Of a stretch of 64,000 bases of DNA, positions 45,667-56,275 are shown one piece after another. This DNA is from an uncultured Lachnobacterium sp. (GTDB lineage Bacteria > Bacillota > Clostridia > Lachnospirales > Lachnospiraceae): NCBI GenBank assembly GCA_900546625.1, contig URDU01000002.1, forward strand, positions 106,222 to 170,221. Direction: 5' to 3'. The notes under the pieces are model-generated. The model was not told the origin of the DNA and did no database searches. It was given only the letters and a program-made list of their open reading frames with translations. The position numbers and the translations under genes were made by a program. Within the stretch, counting starts at the first letter, position 1. Each line of letters begins with the position of its first letter.

Positions 45667-47076
45667 ATGAAGAGATGTGATACTGTAATGGAAAATATAA
45701 TAACATGGTTTAAATACTTATATATTTTTCATATAATTTGTGCAGGAAATAGTTTATTATTTGATACACCTTTATTAAAAGTCACTTCAGTATTAGTTTT
45801 GATTTTTGGCGTTGTAGCGGTTTTTTGGAGAGTTTTACAAATAAAAAAATATATACAATATCCATTTATAAAAATGTATATATTTTTTTTGGCACTGTTT
45901 GTAATTACATGTATTATTAATTTTAAATATGGTGTGACAAACAATATGAAAATAATAATATGGATGACATTTCAGTTTGTGTTATTATATTTATTTGATT
46001 TGAAAAGAGATAAAAAGCTTGTAACAAAAGAATTTAGGTTTGTTATATTGGAAATCCTGATTATAACATTTATTATGAATATAATAGGTATAGGAATGCT
46101 TTTTGCAAACTATGGTTTTAACCGTATTATAAGTGAATCAAAAACATTTATTGTCGGTGTAGCTTATTGGGGAAGGTTGTATGGGATTCATACAGATCCT
46201 AATTATGGTGCTATATTAACAACAATAGCATTGATTATAAGCTTGTATTTTTTCTTTAGTAGTCAAAAAAAGTGTATAAAAGTTAGTATGGTTATATCAA
46301 TGCTTATTCAGTTAATGAGTATTAGCTTTTCTGCTTCAAGAACTGGAATGATTTGTGTTATTGTAAGTATACTGGTGTTCTTCTTCATGTATACACTTAA
46401 TAAGAGAAAAAAGCTTACGACAGCTATAGTAGTTGCAATTATTGCTGTTGCTATTGCAATGGGGGCACAACAAGGGATTAAAGCTGGATATAATGGTTAT
46501 GTAGCAGCTGTGGAGAGCTGGAATCATGCACATGAGTCTGATAACGACAAGGAAGATAATAAAAATAAAATAGAAATTGGAAGACAAGAAGAATTGGAGG
46601 GAGATGTAAGCAATAGAAGATTTGATCTTTGGAATAATGCATTTGAACTTTTTAAAACAAGTCCAATGTTTGGAATAAGTTTTGGAAATAATGTTACGTA
46701 TGCAGAAGAAAAACTTCCAAATTGCTACATGCTAACCAATGGATTTGCCGTTTTTGACGCGTTTCATAATATGTTTATGGACCTGTTATCTTCCCAGGGA
46801 ATCGTAGGAACAATAATGTTTTTACTTATTATGATATCATCATTGATTTATATTCTAAAAAATTATAAGTTTATTAAAGACGAAGATATCTTGAAGTGCA
46901 TTGCACTGTTTAGTGGATGTATCACAATTGTTGCTTCAAGTATGTTTGTATCGGAAATATTATATGTTAATAATGAAACTACGGTTGTATTTTGGACGTT
47001 ATGGGGATTTTTAATGTATTTTATTTATAAAAATAAAGAATCAGGTGAAGTAAATGGGATTAGTAAAGAAAATTAA
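45667..47076 (+). CDS. O-antigen ligase/polymerase-like membrane protein
   Basis: The 469-residue protein has about twelve helices and a long extracytoplasmic loop near residues 270-360 ([15 protein letters not shown] to [12 protein letters not shown]), the pattern of Wzy/WaaL proteins. The segment [14 protein letters not shown] precedes a helix pair as in that family. It is the second such protein in the island; one may be the polymerase and the other a ligase. The ribosome site GAAGGAG precedes the ATG. Confidence 0.8.
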   Translation: MKRCDTVMENIITWFKYLYIFHIICAGNSLLFDTPLLKVTSVLVLIFGVVAVFWRVLQIKKYIQYPFIKMYIFFLALFVITCIINFKYGVTNNMKIIIWMTFQFVLLYLFDLKRDKKLVTKEFRFVILEILIITFIMNIIGIGMLFANYGFNRIISESKTFIVGVAYWGRLYGIHTDPNYGAILTTIALIISLYFFFSSQKKCIKVSMVISMLIQLMSISFSASRTGMICVIVSILVFFFMYTLNKRKKLTTAIVVAIIAVAIAMGAQQGIKAGYNGYVAAVESWNHAHESDNDKEDNKNKIEIGRQEELEGDVSNRRFDLWNNAFELFKTSPMFGISFGNNVTYAEEKLPNCYMLTNGFAVFDAFHNMFMDLLSSQGIVGTIMFLLIMISSLIYILKNYKFIKDEDILKCIALFSGCITIVASSMFVSEILYVNNETTVVFWTLWGFLMYFIYKNKESGEVNGISKEN

Positions 47077-47584
47077 ATATACAATTTCAGCAATTAAGTT
47101 GATTCCGTATAAAATCCTGTATGGAAATAGATTGAACATTGGAAAACAAATTAATATTGGTTCTAAAACAAAAATTGTCGTGACTAAATGTGGAAAAATT
47201 GAGATAGCAAATGATTTTGAAAGCAAAAGATTTTGTTATCTAAGTGTACAAAGCGGTTGCATGATAATAGGACAGCATTGTTTTATGAATCAGAATGTAA
47301 GTGTGACGTGCTTGAAACAAATTGAGATTGGAGTAAATTGTATTATTGCGAACAATGTAGTAATGGTTGATCATGATCATGATACTGTTAATGGTGGATT
47401 TGTTTCTGCACCAATCAAGATAGGTGATAATGTGTGGATTGGTGCAAATTCTGTAATATTAAAAGGTGTAACTATCGGTAATAATGCAATTATTGCTGCT
47501 GGCAGTATAGTAACCAAGGATGTTCCTGCTAATGCAATTGTTGGAGGTTGTCCTGCAAAAGTAATCAGATATAAAGAGGGATGA
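47054..47584 (+). CDS. Left-handed beta-helix (hexapeptide) acetyltransferase
   Basis: The 176-residue protein has successive [LIV]-G-x4 hexapeptide turns, ending [36 protein letters not shown] and the cap [10 protein letters not shown], as in serine/sugar O-acetyltransferases of polysaccharide loci. A histidine at VDHDHD is the likely catalytic base. It overlaps the previous gene by 23 bp and the next by 4 bp. It probably O-acetylates a sugar of the repeat. Confidence 0.9.
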   Translation: MGLVKKIKYTISAIKLIPYKILYGNRLNIGKQINIGSKTKIVVTKCGKIEIANDFESKRFCYLSVQSGCMIIGQHCFMNQNVSVTCLKQIEIGVNCIIANNVVMVDHDHDTVNGGFVSAPIKIGDNVWIGANSVILKGVTIGNNAIIAAGSIVTKDVPANAIVGGCPAKVIRYKEG

Positions 47585-48534
47585 ATATAATGAAATTGTC
47601 CATAATTGTACCTGTGTATAACAGAGAAAATTATATAGAATCATGTTTAAAAGCTTTACTTCAGATTAAGAGTGATGAAATAGAAATTATAATTGTTGAC
47701 GATGGATCTATAGATAATAGTCTGGATTTGTGTCGTGGCTATGAAAAAATAGACAAAAGGATAAATTTATACCATAAGGAAAATGGTGGAGTGAGTTCGG
47801 CGCGTAATTATGGAATTAATCATGCATCAGGCGAATATTTGATGTTTGTAGATAGTGATGATATGATATGCGTAGAGACTATTTCAGATTTTATGAAAAA
47901 GAAATGGGATAAAGATATATATTTATTTGATTATTATATGGATAATGGTGAATTGAGTTATTGTAAACGTGATTTACCGCAGGAGCAGGAAAATGAAAAT
48001 TTCCTGCTTCATGCATTTTTAATGTTGAAAAACAACATGATTTGGAATAATATTTATAAAACATCTGTAGTGAAAACAAATAACATTTCATATAAAGAAA
48101 ATATAAAAATGGGTGAGGATTTGTTATTTAATCTAGAATATGCCAATTATGCAAGTAATTACGAATATGTAACACAACCATTGTATAAGTATAACGTTGA
48201 AACTGTTGGTAGTGCTTTAAAATTGACGAGATTGTCATACATTCATGATTATACACAGATTTATAATTATTTGTTAACGTATTATTCGGAAAAGAAATTC
48301 GAAAAGTATAAAGATGTTGTGTACTTTATGAATGGCATGTTTATGAATCTTGCAGGAGCAGATTATGATTTAAAACATCCGTTTATCAAGGAATTTGAGA
48401 AAAGTCAATTATATACAGATATTTCAAAAGAATCTTTGACAAGTAAAAAGCTCAAGCTTAAACAGTGGTTTATTGTAAAACATATATACCGAAATCGGTT
48501 TATGAAAGAATTTGTAAAAAGAATATTTATTTGA
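47581..48534 (+). CDS. Family 2 glycosyltransferase
   Basis: The 317-residue protein has [48 protein letters not shown] and FVDSDDMI. It overlaps the acetyltransferase gene by ATGA; a second in-frame ATG at 47590 is an alternative start. Its acceptor is unknown. The C-terminal part is basic and could contact the membrane. Confidence 0.88.
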   Translation: MNIMKLSIIVPVYNRENYIESCLKALLQIKSDEIEIIIVDDGSIDNSLDLCRGYEKIDKRINLYHKENGGVSSARNYGINHASGEYLMFVDSDDMICVETISDFMKKKWDKDIYLFDYYMDNGELSYCKRDLPQEQENENFLLHAFLMLKNNMIWNNIYKTSVVKTNNISYKENIKMGEDLLFNLEYANYASNYEYVTQPLYKYNVETVGSALKLTRLSYIHDYTQIYNYLLTYYSEKKFEKYKDVVYFMNGMFMNLAGADYDLKHPFIKEFEKSQLYTDISKESLTSKKLKLKQWFIVKHIYRNRFMKEFVKRIFI

Positions 48535-48553
48535 AACTAGAAAGGCAACCGGT

Positions 48554-50065
48554 ATGAATGCAAAAAAAGGAATATACAATATAGTATTTGGTATTTTAGG
48601 ACAAGCTTTAACTGTTGTATTTGCAATTATAGTTCCTAAGGTTATTATTGAATATTATGGTTCAGAGGTGAACGGGCTTTTATCTTCAATTTCTCAGATA
48701 TTGGTATATCTTGGATTGTTTGAAGCCGGTGTAGGTACCGCATCGTTACAGGCATTGTATCAACCGATAGCTGAAGGTGGAAAAAAAGATATAAATTGTA
48801 TTTTATCAGCAACTAATAAATATTATAAAAGAACAAGTAAGCTTTATTTTGCGGCGTTGGTTGTTTTTTCTGTAATATATCCTTTTGTAGTAAAAAATAG
48901 TCTTAATACATTTTTGGTTATGGCATTAATTTTCTTTGGAGGACTGGGAAATGTTGTCAACTTTATGTATCAGGGAAAATATAAAATATTACTTCAGGCT
49001 GAAGGAAAATCCTACATTGTTACTAATATTACAACAATTGTTAATGTGTTGATAAATGTTGGAAAAATAATACTTATTATTGCCGGATTTCAGGTCCTTG
49101 CAGTTCAGGTTGTATTTTTTGCATTTAATGTATTGCAAATGGCTTTGTTTGAAATATATATTCATAAAAATTATGGCTGGATAGATCTTAGTGTTGAACC
49201 GAATGAAGCGGCAATTTCACAAAAAAATTCTGTATTAATTCATCAAATTTCAACGTTGGTTTTTTCAAACACAGATGTATTGGTATTATCTGTTTTTTCG
49301 GGATTAAAGGTTGTAAGTGTATATACCGTCTATAATTATATATATTCTACAGTACTCAATCTGTTTAATACAGTAAACAATGGTCTGGTTTTTTATCTGG
49401 GACAGAATTATCATAAGGGAAAGGAACATTTTGTTCACATATATAGAGTATTTGAACTGGATATTACGATCTTTGGGTATTATGTATTTACAGTGATTGG
49501 AGTATTAACACTTCCATTCATGAATTTGTACACTAAGAATATGACAGATTATAATTATATAGATAAGCTTTTGCCTGTTTTATTTTTGACTATCCAGTTA
49601 CTTAGCATTGCTCGTTTTGCATCTAATAATTTGATTAATATAGCTGGACATTTTAAAAAGACACAGTCACGTTCAATTGCAGAATCAGCAATAAATCTTA
49701 TAGTATCATTTTTAGCAGTATATAAATTTGGAATTTATGGTGTTTTGATAGGAACTATTGTTGCTATGGTTTATCGTACTAATGATATGATTATATATGC
49801 AAATCATAGAATCTTACAGACTTCGGTGATTTCCAGTTATAGGATAATGATAGTTAACATATTAACAGCTGTTTTGTGCATGATTTTATTTTATGATAAA
49901 ATTCATTGGGCTGGAAGCTATATGCTATTAATAGGTGCTGGAATTGTCTATGGAATAATTATTTTAGGAATTTTTTTAGTGGTAAATTTGATTTGCAATT
50001 GGAATCTTATGAAAACCAATTTTAGTATGGTTAAGCAGCTGATAAAGAGAAAAATTGCTGGCTGA
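48554..50065 (+). CDS. Wzx-type lipid-linked oligosaccharide flippase
   Basis: The 503-residue protein has about twelve to fourteen helices typical of the MOP/polysaccharide transport family. The start NIVFGILGQALTVVFAIIVP and YYGSEVNGLLSSISQI match Wzx N-termini, with basic residues in cytoplasmic loops. It flips the finished lipid-linked repeat to the outside for Wzy. Start ATG 48554 follows AAAGG. Confidence 0.9.
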   Translation: MNAKKGIYNIVFGILGQALTVVFAIIVPKVIIEYYGSEVNGLLSSISQILVYLGLFEAGVGTASLQALYQPIAEGGKKDINCILSATNKYYKRTSKLYFAALVVFSVIYPFVVKNSLNTFLVMALIFFGGLGNVVNFMYQGKYKILLQAEGKSYIVTNITTIVNVLINVGKIILIIAGFQVLAVQVVFFAFNVLQMALFEIYIHKNYGWIDLSVEPNEAAISQKNSVLIHQISTLVFSNTDVLVLSVFSGLKVVSVYTVYNYIYSTVLNLFNTVNNGLVFYLGQNYHKGKEHFVHIYRVFELDITIFGYYVFTVIGVLTLPFMNLYTKNMTDYNYIDKLLPVLFLTIQLLSIARFASNNLINIAGHFKKTQSRSIAESAINLIVSFLAVYKFGIYGVLIGTIVAMVYRTNDMIIYANHRILQTSVISSYRIMIVNILTAVLCMILFYDKIHWAGSYMLLIGAGIVYGIIILGIFLVVNLICNWNLMKTNFSMVKQLIKRKIAG

Positions 50066-50103
50066 TTCATTGTAGGTTATAAAAGAGAGAGGACAAAAAT
50101 ATA

Positions 50104-51150
50104 ATGTCAAAAAAAAGAGTTGGTTATTTTGATGCATTAAATGTAGTGTCATGCATTGCTGTTGTTGCAATGCATGTGAATGGTACTTCATTATATACAT
50201 TTCAACATAGTGTTAGCTGGTTGAGTAGTCTGTTTATAGACTGTTTATGTTATTTTGCGGTTCCTGTGTTTTTTATGTTAACAGGGGCAACACTTATGGA
50301 TTATCGTAAAAGATATAATACATATGAATTTATAAAAAAACGTTTCAGTAGGACTATGATCCCGTTTCTATTTTGGAGTGTGGTTGCTATTGTATGGTGT
50401 GTTCTGGCATTAAAATGTTTGAAATGGTCTGATGTATCAAGTCCAATTAAACTTATAAATGTTATATTTAATGTAAGAGCGTTTAATATATATTACTTTT
50501 TTATAGATTTATTTGCAGTATATTTGTGTATCCCGGTTTTGGGAATAATTCCATCACAAAAAAGAATTGGTAAAAAAGGAGTTTTTACATATTTGATTCT
50601 TTATACGTTCTTGAGCAGATCTTTATTACCAGTGCTGTTTTCGATAATTGGAATTGATTGGAATCAAAGTTTAAATAATCCATTGGGTGGGGGGTATATT
50701 ATTTTCGTATTGCTGGGATATTATCTTGCAAACACACAGATGGAATTAAAAGTGCGGAGAGTAATATATTTATTTGGTGTAATAGCGTTGCTTTTTCAGT
50801 TTGGAAGTACGGCTTATTTGTCGTTTAGAGATAATTCAATTAATGCAATGTATAGAGGATATACTAATTTTCCTGCAGTGATATATGCGGTGGCTATTTT
50901 TACGGCATTCAAATATTTTAAATGGGAGAATTATGAAAAAATTAATTCTACAATTATGCAATTATCGGGGGCGAGTTTTGGAGTATATTTGATACATAAA
51001 TACCCTATATATGTGTTATGCTATATTTTTAGTATTAATGAGTTTTCTACTGCTTGGAGAATAGGTGGTATATTTTTGACATACGGATTATCTGTAATTA
51101 TTGTTAAATTATTACAGAAGATACCATATGTGAACAAACTTATACCATAG
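50104..51150 (+). CDS. Acyltransferase family 3 membrane protein
   Basis: The 348-residue protein has about ten helices and the family 3 acyltransferase signs: KKRVGYFDALNVVSCIAVVAMHV at the N-terminus with a helix-1 histidine, and an RMIP-like loop (SRTMIPFLFWS). These enzymes transfer acetyl or other acyl groups to surface sugars. AGAGAGGAC precedes the ATG. It is the last gene before a new promoter at 51181. Confidence 0.85.
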   Translation: MSKKRVGYFDALNVVSCIAVVAMHVNGTSLYTFQHSVSWLSSLFIDCLCYFAVPVFFMLTGATLMDYRKRYNTYEFIKKRFSRTMIPFLFWSVVAIVWCVLALKCLKWSDVSSPIKLINVIFNVRAFNIYYFFIDLFAVYLCIPVLGIIPSQKRIGKKGVFTYLILYTFLSRSLLPVLFSIIGIDWNQSLNNPLGGGYIIFVLLGYYLANTQMELKVRRVIYLFGVIALLFQFGSTAYLSFRDNSINAMYRGYTNFPAVIYAVAIFTAFKYFKWENYEKINSTIMQLSGASFGVYLIHKYPIYVLCYIFSINEFSTAWRIGGIFLTYGLSVIIVKLLQKIPYVNKLIP

Positions 51151-51180
51151 TAAAATGTTAAGAAAATATTAAGAAAATAA

Positions 51181-51240
51181 TTTACATTTTTCATACAATC
51201 AAGTATAATTATAGAGCATTTTGGAGGCAAAATGCTCTAT
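51181..51240 (+). promoter_or_regulatory. Promoter with palindrome at the transcription start
   Basis: TTTACA (51181-51186), exactly 17 bp, then a perfect TATAAT (51204-51209). Just downstream, ATAGAGCATTTT (51211-51222) and AAAATGCTCTAT (51229-51240) are perfect 12-bp inverted repeats around GGAGGC. The palindrome spans the expected +1 and could be an operator or a 5' mRNA hairpin that presents GGAGG in its loop. Confidence 0.65.
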
Positions 51241-51265
51241 ATTAGTATACAAATATAGGGGAAGA

Positions 51266-53770
51266 ATGAGAGGTATATACAAAGTGGATAAGACAAGAGA
51301 GAAAACTATGAGGATAATAAACAATATATTTGCTGCATTGATAATATTATGTATAGTAGTAATGTTACTACCGGCAAATTATTCGGTGGAATATAGCTTG
51401 TATGGAGAAGATAAGGATAAGCATGCTCTGACGGAAGTAGAGTATTCATCAGATTCGGATTTAGAAAGACATAAGGCAGATAAGAATAATATGACGGTGA
51501 AAGTTCCATATGTGGTTAGTGAAGCATTTGATGAGATGAATATATATACAGACACTACAAATATTAAAATGACTATTAAATGGAATGGGATATCTGTAAA
51601 AGAACTGTCAAATAGTATTATTTTGAATAATGGGAATGTAAAATATGAGTTGATAAATGATGAACTTCCGGATTATTCTGTTGAGAAATTACTTGAAAAA
51701 TACTGTGATAAACAGTATTTGATATTGATGGCAGTATGCACTGATTATTCTTTAGGAATTACAGATTCAATTCAGCAAAGCTTTAATGATGTTGGAATTG
51801 AAAAGACACCTAGGGATATGGGAGCAGCTTCGAGTTTTTATGCTGTAATTGATGGGGGCAAGCTTATTAAAACAAAATCAAGTAATGAGTCAGCGCTTTA
51901 TTTTAAGGAAAAAATAGACGGACATAATATAGATTTGTGTAGTGGAGGACAATATCTGGGGAATTGGGCAGATATTAAAATTGATGGTAAGAGCTATTGT
52001 ACTCAAAGACAGGGATTGAATGTGGTAGTGTATGATTTAGAAAATGACTCTTTGGTTGATAGTATTATATATCAGAATTATCCTGAATCAATGATTTTTA
52101 GAAATACGGAGTATTTACAAAAACCTACCGAGATAATAGCAGGAAAATCAGTGTTTGATACAATAAACGCAAACATAAACATTATAAATATGTTGCAGCT
52201 GGCTATGCCGGGGGCTGTGGCTATTATTTTGGCATTGATCTGGAATATAATAAGAATAGTTGAAAAGTCTAAGAGATTGGATCAAAAGATGAATTTTCCA
52301 TGGTTTATAATTCATCAAGTAGGAATGGCGATTTTACTCATGCTTGCAGTAGGATTAGCATGGGGATATAAATATCTTTCCGAACAGTTTGAGGATGTTT
52401 CTATATCGCAATTATTATTTCATATGACTACTGATTTAGGAGGAACCAACTGGTCGGATTTTAGAGAATTATTTATTGAAATTGGCGGTTCAATGATATT
52501 TGCAATCTTGGCTATAGTTTTACTTTCTATATTTATAAGAAAGAAAAAATGGGGATACAGATTTTTGGCAAGTAGCTTGATTATAGTTGCAGTAAGTTTT
52601 TGTACGATAGGAACAGTATTTGCAAAGTTCAATAAAAATTATGGTCTATACAATTATGCTGTTGATTCACAGATAAAAACAAATTTATATGATGTCTATT
52701 ATGTGGATCCTTCAAAAGCACAAATTAAATTTCCAGAGCGTAAAAAGAATCTCATTTATATTTTTTTGGAATCTATGGAAATATCCGATTCGGATACCGA
52801 AAACGGCGGTGGGAAAAATACTGACTATATTCCAGAACTTACAGATTTAGCATTAAATAATGAATGTTTCAATGGTACAGATACACATTTGAATGGAGCG
52901 TATCCACTTGGAAATACTACGTGGACTGCAGCAGGACTTGTTGCCCAGACATCAGGGGTACCACTCAACGCAGACGTAAACGCATATGGTTCGGGTGATG
53001 AAGAATTTCTCCCGGGAGCATTTTCTATAGGACAGATTCTCGAACAGAATGGGTATAATAATTGTTTTCTAATTGGCTCAGACAAGTCATTTGCAAATCG
53101 TGGTAAGTATTTTGAAGAGCATGGTGATTTTAAGGTGTGTGATTACAATTGGGCAATAAAGACTCATAAGATACCATCGGATTATTTTGAATGGTGGGGC
53201 TATGAGGATGAGAAACTATTTGATTTTGCGAAGGAGAAGCTTACAGAATTGGCAGCAAAGGGAGAACCATTTGATTTGACAATGTTGACTACTGATACTC
53301 ATTTTACAGATGGTTATGTGTGTGATTTATGTGAGGACCAGTATAGTCAGCAATATTCTAATGTGCTTGCTTGTAACAGTCGTCAGGTAGCTGCTTTTGT
53401 GGAATGGATACAGCAACAGGATTTCTATAAGGATACGGTAATTATATTATCGGGAGATCATTTATGTATGGATAGCAGTTATTTTAAGGATATACCGGAT
53501 GGATATGATAGACGTACATATGTAAATGTCATCAATTCAGACAAGAAATATATTGGAGATGCAAGGATATATACAACTATGGATATGTTTCCGACTACAT
53601 TATCAGCATTGGGATGCAGGATTGAGGGGGACAGACTAGGTTTAGGAACAGATTTGTTTTCAAATACGGAAACATTGGCGGAAAAACTTGGGTGTTCAGC
53701 GCTTGATTATCAATTAAAATTGAACTCTAAATTTTATAGTAAAAATATATTGAATCAATATATGCAATAA
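51266..53770 (+). CDS. LTA-synthase/phosphoglycerol-transferase-like sulfatase-fold enzyme
   Basis: About 834 residues. One membrane helix lies near residues 17-37, followed by an extracytoplasmic region of about 270 residues, four more helices (about 311-452), and a C-terminal alkaline-phosphatase-fold domain. Motifs include NLIYIFLESME (metal-binding Glu), GNTTWTAAGLVAQTS (candidate nucleophile Thr near 550), TTDTHFTDG and IILSGDHLCM. The domain matches LtaS/OpgB-type phosphoglycerol transferases, while the large loop between helices 1 and 2 is unusual for LtaS. ATG 51266 is preceded by AGGGG; ATG 51308 is possible. Confidence 0.82.
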   Translation: MRGIYKVDKTREKTMRIINNIFAALIILCIVVMLLPANYSVEYSLYGEDKDKHALTEVEYSSDSDLERHKADKNNMTVKVPYVVSEAFDEMNIYTDTTNIKMTIKWNGISVKELSNSIILNNGNVKYELINDELPDYSVEKLLEKYCDKQYLILMAVCTDYSLGITDSIQQSFNDVGIEKTPRDMGAASSFYAVIDGGKLIKTKSSNESALYFKEKIDGHNIDLCSGGQYLGNWADIKIDGKSYCTQRQGLNVVVYDLENDSLVDSIIYQNYPESMIFRNTEYLQKPTEIIAGKSVFDTINANINIINMLQLAMPGAVAIILALIWNIIRIVEKSKRLDQKMNFPWFIIHQVGMAILLMLAVGLAWGYKYLSEQFEDVSISQLLFHMTTDLGGTNWSDFRELFIEIGGSMIFAILAIVLLSIFIRKKKWGYRFLASSLIIVAVSFCTIGTVFAKFNKNYGLYNYAVDSQIKTNLYDVYYVDPSKAQIKFPERKKNLIYIFLESMEISDSDTENGGGKNTDYIPELTDLALNNECFNGTDTHLNGAYPLGNTTWTAAGLVAQTSGVPLNADVNAYGSGDEEFLPGAFSIGQILEQNGYNNCFLIGSDKSFANRGKYFEEHGDFKVCDYNWAIKTHKIPSDYFEWWGYEDEKLFDFAKEKLTELAAKGEPFDLTMLTTDTHFTDGYVCDLCEDQYSQQYSNVLACNSRQVAAFVEWIQQQDFYKDTVIILSGDHLCMDSSYFKDIPDGYDRRTYVNVINSDKKYIGDARIYTTMDMFPTTLSALGCRIEGDRLGLGTDLFSNTETLAEKLGCSALDYQLKLNSKFYSKNILNQYMQ

Positions 53771-53808
53771 ATAGTGATATAAGAGATTATGATAGGGAGC
53801 TTGCAATA

Positions 53809-54756
53809 ATGGATATAATTTCAATTATCGTACCATGTTATAATGAGGAAGATGGTTTACTGCTATTTTATCGGGAAGTTATTAAGATATTGGAGTCAGT
53901 AAAATATGATTATGAATTAATATTTGTAAATGATGGTTCAAAAGATGATACATTAAATGTGATTAAAAAAATTGCGATAGAAAATGAACATGTTACGTAT
54001 TTGTCTTTTTCACGCAATTTTGGAAAAGAAGCAGCTATGTATGCGGGATTTTGCAATGCAAGAGGAACTTATGTTGCTGTTATGGATGCGGACTTGCAGG
54101 ATCCGCCGTCTATTTTACCTGATATGATAAATAAATTGGAATGTAGTGATTACGACAGTATTGCAACTAGGAGGGTATCTAGGACAGGAGAACCACCTAT
54201 AAGGAGTTGGTTTGCTCGTCAATTTTATAAGATTATTAACAAGATATCTGATATTGATGTAGTTGATGGTGCGAGAGATTATAGACTAATGAAAAGAAGC
54301 ATGGTAGATGCCATTGTATCCATGGGGGAGAGCAATCGTTTTTCGAAAGGTATTTTTGGATGGGTAGGTTTTAATACCTACTGGTATTCATATGAAAATG
54401 TTGAACGCATTGCGGGCGAGACAAAATGGAACTTTTGGAAGCTTTTTAAGTATGCGATTGATGGAATAATTAATTTTTCACAAGCGCCGTTAAGCATAGC
54501 TTCATGGTTTGGTATTGGAATGACGGCGTGCGCCTTTTTCATGCTTTTGTTTATAGTTATGAGACGTTTAATATTTGGAGATGCAGTGGCAGGATGGGCT
54601 TCTATAATATGTGTCATTATTTTTATTGGTGGAATACAATTATTTTGTCTTGGGATAATGGGACAGTATATTGCTAAAATATATATTGAGGCAAAACACA
54701 GACCACATTATATAGTTGCTGAAACAAATAGAAATGAAGTAAATAAGATAAAATAG
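53809..54756 (+). CDS. GtrB-like polyprenyl-phosphate glycosyltransferase (second copy)
   Basis: The 315-residue protein has IVPCYNEEDG, FVNDGSKDDT, FSRNFGKEAAMYAG and VMDADLQDPP, then two C-terminal membrane helices. It is very close in sequence to the enzyme at 28565-29521 but far more AT-rich in codon use, so it is a diverged or separately acquired paralogue rather than a recent duplicate. It precedes a probable GT-C gene by 15 bp, the normal GtrB/GtrC arrangement. Confidence 0.9.
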   Translation: MDIISIIVPCYNEEDGLLLFYREVIKILESVKYDYELIFVNDGSKDDTLNVIKKIAIENEHVTYLSFSRNFGKEAAMYAGFCNARGTYVAVMDADLQDPPSILPDMINKLECSDYDSIATRRVSRTGEPPIRSWFARQFYKIINKISDIDVVDGARDYRLMKRSMVDAIVSMGESNRFSKGIFGWVGFNTYWYSYENVERIAGETKWNFWKLFKYAIDGIINFSQAPLSIASWFGIGMTACAFFMLLFIVMRRLIFGDAVAGWASIICVIIFIGGIQLFCLGIMGQYIAKIYIEAKHRPHYIVAETNRNEVNKIK

Positions 54757-54771
54757 AAGAGAGTATAGAAA

Positions 54772-56193
54772 ATGAATAAAAACCTAAAAAAAATAATTAT
54801 TATATTATCAGGATGTGTAAGCATAGGAATCATTATTGTGTTTTCGACTATTTCGTGGAATTCATTTTTACAGGCAGATGACTTTTCACATTCTGTTGCG
54901 GTGGGGGTATTTGATGAGAATATTGTAGGTTTATTTATCGCTGCAGTTAAGTATTCTAAACATATGTATATGACGTGGCAGGGAACATATTTCTCAATGT
55001 TCTTACAGGCATTTTTATCTCCACTGAATGGTTTTGGAATAGTTGAACTTAAAATTGTTATGGTTCTGAATTTTATATTATTTTGTGGAGCTCTGTTTGC
55101 ATGTGTATATAGTTTTGTTTATAAAATATCACAAGATAATAGATATTGTATTCCGGTTTATGCGGCCGTAATTACAATTATATTTGTATTTCAGGCATGG
55201 ACAGAAGTGTTTTACTGGTTTTCTGGAGCTGTTTCTTATACTATCCCACTGTCAATAGGTATGATTGCAATTGCAGGAAGCGTTAGTGAGTACTCTAAAA
55301 TAAAATACATAATAGAAATAATATGTGTTTTATGTGCAGTTGGTGGAAGTCTTGAAGTTGCCGGATTGATTTGCTTCTGGCTATTAATGATTTTACTATT
55401 GGCATTATTTAATAAAATGGAGATAAAAGGCAAATTAGGTCTCTTTATATTTGCTGTAGCGGGAGCCTTAATAAATGTCATTGCCCCAGGTAATTATGTC
55501 CGTCATGATGAAATTGATAATAGTGGTCTTCATATTGGAAGATGTATTTTATATACCGTTGATATCGTGAAAGATTCAGTTAAATGGTTATTTTTAAATA
55601 CACCAGTAATTATAATTGTACTGATGATGGTTTGTTTAGGAGCAAGTGTAGGACTTAAAAGAAATATATATAATGTATGGAAAGCTGTAACAATGATAAT
55701 ATTAAGTATGGCTTCTCCTTTTATAACAGCATTTCCTGTTTGTTTGGCATATAGCTATGGAACGTACTTTCCTAATCGCTGTGAATTTGTATTAATTTTT
55801 TCGATTATAGTTTCAGTTGGCGTTATAGGACTGGAAACGGGATTGATTCTTAGCAGAGTATTAAAGAAAAAATATTATTTGGAATATATAAGTATTGTAT
55901 TGGGAGTGTTGAGCCTTTTGTATATTGGCAAAATTGGAAGGTTAAATGATAATACATTTGTACGTGGCGTTTATGGAATAATAAATGGAAGTTATAAAAC
56001 CTATTCGAAAAAAGTAAATGATGTTTATGATAAGGTTGGCATGTCAAAACAAGATGATGTCATTATAGATAGTATACCTAAACCGGTTAGTGACTTTCCG
56101 GAAATTACTATATATGAGGATGAAAATAATTGGGTTAATGAGGCAATTGCAGAGTATTATGGAAAGAAAAGCGTTAAATTTCGACCAAAATAA
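54772..56193 (+). CDS. Multi-pass membrane protein, probable GT-C glycosyltransferase (DUF6056-like)
   Basis: The 473-residue protein has about eleven helices. The first extracytoplasmic loop contains FLQADDFSH, the paired-Asp motif expected of polyprenyl-phosphate-dependent GT-C enzymes, followed by HMYMTWQGTYFS. A hydrophilic C-terminal tail lies outside or in the cytoplasm. Coming directly after the GtrB copy, it would transfer the lipid-linked sugar onto a surface polymer outside the membrane. The substrate is unknown. Confidence 0.78.
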   Translation: MNKNLKKIIIILSGCVSIGIIIVFSTISWNSFLQADDFSHSVAVGVFDENIVGLFIAAVKYSKHMYMTWQGTYFSMFLQAFLSPLNGFGIVELKIVMVLNFILFCGALFACVYSFVYKISQDNRYCIPVYAAVITIIFVFQAWTEVFYWFSGAVSYTIPLSIGMIAIAGSVSEYSKIKYIIEIICVLCAVGGSLEVAGLICFWLLMILLLALFNKMEIKGKLGLFIFAVAGALINVIAPGNYVRHDEIDNSGLHIGRCILYTVDIVKDSVKWLFLNTPVIIIVLMMVCLGASVGLKRNIYNVWKAVTMIILSMASPFITAFPVCLAYSYGTYFPNRCEFVLIFSIIVSVGVIGLETGLILSRVLKKKYYLEYISIVLGVLSLLYIGKIGRLNDNTFVRGVYGIINGSYKTYSKKVNDVYDKVGMSKQDDVIIDSIPKPVSDFPEITIYEDENNWVNEAIAEYYGKKSVKFRPK

Positions 56194-56213
56194 TAAAAAG
56201 CTTCATTTAATAC

Positions 56214-56242
56214 TTGCAAAGGACTGTTAATAGTAATACTAT
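56214..56242 (+). promoter_or_regulatory. Promoter of the secreted wall-enzyme genes
   Basis: TTGCAA (56214-56219), 17 bp, TACTAT (56237-56242). The -10 overlaps a palindrome TACTATA-aatc-TATAGTA (56237-56254) that could be an operator. Confidence 0.5.
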
Positions 56243-56275
56243 AAATCTATAGTACTAAGGAAGGTGGCTTAATAA

